DNA of 9,701 nucleotides. Source: CAZIIK01 sp964539235. GTDB lineage: Bacteria > Pseudomonadota > Gammaproteobacteria > Francisellales > CACEW01. The stretch is from positions 1-9,701 of the forward strand of contig CAZIIK010000146.1 in NCBI GenBank assembly GCA_964539235.1, in the 5' to 3' direction. Positions 7,631 through 9,701 of this stretch are shown here, piece after piece (the first letter of the stretch is position 1; every line of letters begins with the position of its first letter). Below the pieces are notes generated by a model that worked only from the letters and a program-made list of their open reading frames with translations, was not told the origin of the DNA and ran no database searches. The position numbers and the translations under genes are program-made.

Positions 7631-9542
7631 TGGCGATGCCTTAACCTTTCAGGCTTTTGCGCCGGGGATTTATCAGCGTTTGCGATTAGATCCAAATTAT
7701 CGCTACTTGGTAGCGCGTACGCATTTTCTCTATCGTTTATGGTCGGTGGGGCGATTAGTCGGCGATGGCAGCGCAGTTGATGTGGATGTTACCGCATTTG
7801 ACGCCATCAGCGAGGCTGATTATCCCTCAATACCCGGTGATGAAACTGCAACTGTACAGTTGCATGCGCAATGCGCGCTTTTATTGGGTTATTTTCGTAG
7901 TGTCAGCGCTAAGATCCGTAGTGATATAGGTCATGGGGGAGCTGATGTTCGTGATACCAATCGTTTGGGTCAAATGCATGCAGCTTTGAGTCTATGGGAT
8001 ACGGTTGAAACCAATGTGTTGCACGTGGGCTTTAAATTTAGTTCCCGAGAGATTTTTCCGCTGGCATTGTCTCAGATTGCTCAAGTTCATGAGCATTTGG
8101 CGTATTTTATCACGCCCTGGGCTATTGAAACCTTGATGTCGCTGAATCCCGTTGAGCAAGCAAGTATAGTGACATTCCTGGGTTTGAGTTTAAGTGTGTA
8201 CACGGCTTTGCAGCGTCAAGGTGCGCATCAGGCCAGTGGTTTGGCTACGTTGGCCAGTACACTGTTACTTGGCTTGGGTATGGAACTGACCCCTTTTTCG
8301 CCGGGTCTGTTCCCATTGCTGGCCTGTTTAAGCCTGGGTATTACGTGGAGCCGTGGTGGTGTTGGTGCTTTGTTGTATCGGGTGATGTTAAATCAACTGT
8401 TTCATTACGCGTCTGGTCACGTGTCATTTGTCCTCAGTACCACGCCCAGTGCGCAAGCCTGGGTGCAACAATTGCATGTGCCGCGTTTATTGCACCTGGG
8501 CACAGCAGAGGTTTATGGGCATCGTTTGCGCCAAGGTATGAGAATCTTAAAGCGGTTACCAGGGCTGTCTGATCGGGCCAAAATTGAGCAGGCCGGTGTG
8601 TCGTTGAAAATTCAACAGGTGGTGCAAGCAGGTATCATGTTACGGCATCTGGGATATGCTGCAGAAGTCGATATTGTTCGAGAGTTGCGTGGCGCAGCCA
8701 ATTGGCTGGTGATGCATTTGCCAGGTGGTTGGTCAATTCAAGTGGCACCAACGATGTGGCAGCGGATAGCAGAGGCGAGTCAGCGTCAGGAAGCTTGTTT
8801 GTCAACAGATTGGGGGATGCGTCCAGCTGCAGACGCTGATTTAATCAGGCATGTAGATAATTGTTGGCTGATGCATTCTGCAGATGGTGAAGCACAGCTG
8901 GTTGCATATGGATCGGCGCGTGCTTTTGTCGATAATACAATGCAATCTCGTGTTATTGCGCGATCCGTGGGTCCAGGCTTTGTTTGGTCAGTAGAAGGGG
9001 GTGATTATCCCCATGGCATACCGGCAGGTCAGTGTGGTTTACAAGGCGCTGCAGGGTTTGTTGATGATTTGAGATCTATGTCTGATTTCGGTTTAGAATA
9101 TCCTACTGGCCAGTTTGCAATGGATTCGCCTGCGGATATGGTTGAACAGTTTGTTCAACCTGCATTCATATTCCTTGAGCGTGATCCAGGCCGGTTATTG
9201 CCAAGTGGTAATGCTTCTATAGTTGATTCAGGCACGGCAAGTTTTCGCTATGAATTGCCGAATACGGCAGTGATGGGTCAAGAAGCCGCCGCTGCATCAG
9301 TTGTGTATGATCATCTTAAATGGGCGCTCAATCAAAGTTATGTGGAGGCTTCAGCAGCCTTTGGTATGGTGCGTGGTTGGTTTCCATGTTGCCAGCGTCA
9401 GAAAAAGTCACCTGCTGCGTCTGCGTTATCAGCTGAGGATCCTTTATCTAAGCGTCTTGCTGCTGTCGTGCGTCATCAGTCACGTGGTGCACCAGCACCA
9501 GCACCAGAGCCTGGTGCGGGTGTGGGTTTGCCTCTGGGATAG
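7578..9542 (+). CDS. large uncharacterised protein, 3' part of a frameshifted gene
   Basis: The family is not recognised. The frame is open from 7566 and its first possible start is a TTG at 7578 without a convincing ribosome site; the next Met is not until 7974. It is therefore best seen as the continuation of the frame that begins at 7001, joined at the T run (7604-7609). Numbered from the TTG, it has 654 residues. Residues 90-185 look helical, 195-210, 219-236 and 239-256 are hydrophobic (possible membrane hairpin), and 300-370 are basic and helical. Residues 375-560 look mixed or globular, and a WFPCC motif lies at 601-605 followed by QRQKK. The tail from about 610 is low in complexity, ending in an APAPAPEPGAG stretch. 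There is no signal peptide on either part. A lone large protein with a repeat module could be a secreted or membrane-acting effector, but nothing here proves that. Confidence 0.6.
   Translation: MIYTTSGRRFLATRGVGDGDALTFQAFAPGIYQRLRLDPNYRYLVARTHFLYRLWSVGRLVGDGSAVDVDVTAFDAISEADYPSIPGDETATVQLHAQCALLLGYFRSVSAKIRSDIGHGGADVRDTNRLGQMHAALSLWDTVETNVLHVGFKFSSREIFPLALSQIAQVHEHLAYFITPWAIETLMSLNPVEQASIVTFLGLSLSVYTALQRQGAHQASGLATLASTLLLGLGMELTPFSPGLFPLLACLSLGITWSRGGVGALLYRVMLNQLFHYASGHVSFVLSTTPSAQAWVQQLHVPRLLHLGTAEVYGHRLRQGMRILKRLPGLSDRAKIEQAGVSLKIQQVVQAGIMLRHLGYAAEVDIVRELRGAANWLVMHLPGGWSIQVAPTMWQRIAEASQRQEACLSTDWGMRPAADADLIRHVDNCWLMHSADGEAQLVAYGSARAFVDNTMQSRVIARSVGPGFVWSVEGGDYPHGIPAGQCGLQGAAGFVDDLRSMSDFGLEYPTGQFAMDSPADMVEQFVQPAFIFLERDPGRLLPSGNASIVDSGTASFRYELPNTAVMGQEAAAASVVYDHLKWALNQSYVEASAAFGMVRGWFPCCQRQKKSPAASALSAEDPLSKRLAAVVRHQSRGAPAPAPEPGAGVGLPLG
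7604..7609 (+). other. six-T run, probable frameshift site
   Basis: The upstream frame reads ACG TTT TTT AGC and ends seven codons later. Loss of one T gives ACG TTT TTA GCA ACT, which enters the 654-codon downstream frame and keeps a Leu at the next pentapeptide position (203). The two frames overlap only at 7566-7630, so the shift must lie there. A homopolymer is the likeliest place for a mutation, a sequencing error, or transcriptional slippage. Confidence 0.5.
8160..8345 (+). other. hydrophobic segments, possible membrane hairpin
   Basis: This part encodes three closely spaced hydrophobic stretches: ASIVTFLGLSLSVYTAL, then ASGLATLASTLLLGLGM, then PFSPGLFPLLACLSLGITW. They are separated by short polar or Pro-containing turns. 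The latter two could form a helical hairpin in a membrane. They are the only strongly apolar region of the protein. Confidence 0.4.
9489..9517 (+). repeat. hexanucleotide repeat with hairpin
   Basis: GCACCA occurs three times in tandem at 9489-9506 and encodes the Ala-Pro repeats of the tail. The last copy forms a 7-bp perfect inverted repeat, GCACCAG (9501-9507) with CTGGTGC (9511-9517), around a three-base loop. It lies just inside the 3' end of the gene. No T tract follows, so it is not a standard intrinsic terminator. Confidence 0.55.
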
Positions 9543-9577
9543 ATTGATCAAAATTTGTACCAATTAATCGTGCTTTG

Positions 9578-9586
9578 TGTTATTCT
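9578..9586 (+). promoter_or_regulatory. candidate extended -10 element for the gene at 9623
   Basis: TGT followed by TATTCT resembles the TGnTATAAT extended -10 box. It lies in the AT-rich 80-base gap after the stop at 9542 and about 36 bases before the next ATG. TTGTAC (9555-9560) is a possible -35, but its 20-base spacer is too long. Confidence 0.25.
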
Positions 9587-9622
9587 AAATTGATCATTAT
9601 TTGGACAATAGTTAGTTTGGCT

Positions 9623-9701
9623 ATGAAAGGTCAATCTAATCTCGATCATCAACTGAATGACAAGACTTTTAAACGCCTTCTTTCAGAGCGCCAGTTTCTG
9701 G
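9623..9701 (+). CDS. unknown protein, 5' end only, runs off the window
   Basis: An ATG at 9623 opens a frame with no stop to the window edge (26 complete codons): MKGQSNLDHQLNDKTF, then a basic stretch, KRLLSERQFL. The start is polar and charged with no signal peptide. A ribosome site is not obvious. It lies 80 bases after the end of the large plus-strand gene on the same strand. Too little is visible to name a family. The frame is also open some way upstream of the ATG, so the start is provisional. Confidence 0.4.
   Translation, partial: MKGQSNLDHQLNDKTFKRLLSERQFL

Noticed and set aside
1..9701. tRNA, rRNA, CRISPR array or complete insertion sequence
   Set aside because: No cloverleaf, conserved rRNA stretch, regularly spaced repeats or transposase was recognised on either strand by eye.

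Overview
The window looks like chromosomal DNA of a gammaproteobacterium of middling GC content. The housekeeping proteins are of gammaproteobacterial type: a phosphoenolpyruvate carboxylase ending in NTG, a two-domain glutamine-dependent NAD synthetase, and a 232-residue TsaB. Protein character alone does not fix the genus; a Legionella/Coxiella-like lineage is a guess only.

The left and middle parts read on the minus strand. From right to left, nadE (5183-6817), tsaB (4485-5183) and ppc (1837-4509) form a tightly packed operon. The nadE stop and tsaB start share one base (TGATG), and the tsaB 3' end overlaps ppc by 25 bases. They supply NAD, the TsaB partner needed for the t6A37 tRNA modification, and oxaloacetate for the TCA cycle. 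After an AT-rich gap, a separate promoter with a perfect TATAAT box drives a CS1/CFA-type (TcfC-like) fimbrial usher. This usher is cut short: its coding character stops near position 142 and it ends at 61, well short of the roughly 850 residues usual for the family. No chaperone or pilin gene is visible.

The right third reads on the plus strand, divergently from nadE. The gap between them (6818-7000) is AT-rich and carries a nadE promoter candidate and a 12-bp perfect palindrome. Then come two overlapping reading frames (7001-7630 and 7578-9542) that are best read as one gene of about 846 codons broken by a one-base shift at a run of six T. Its first part ends in 13 uninterrupted five-residue repeats (a pentapeptide-repeat-like beta-helix). 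The rest is a large unrecognised region with a hydrophobic hairpin and a Pro/Ala-rich tail. This gene is the most novel item in the window.

A further plus-strand gene starts at 9623 and runs off the edge. No rRNA, tRNA, CRISPR array or complete insertion sequence was seen.
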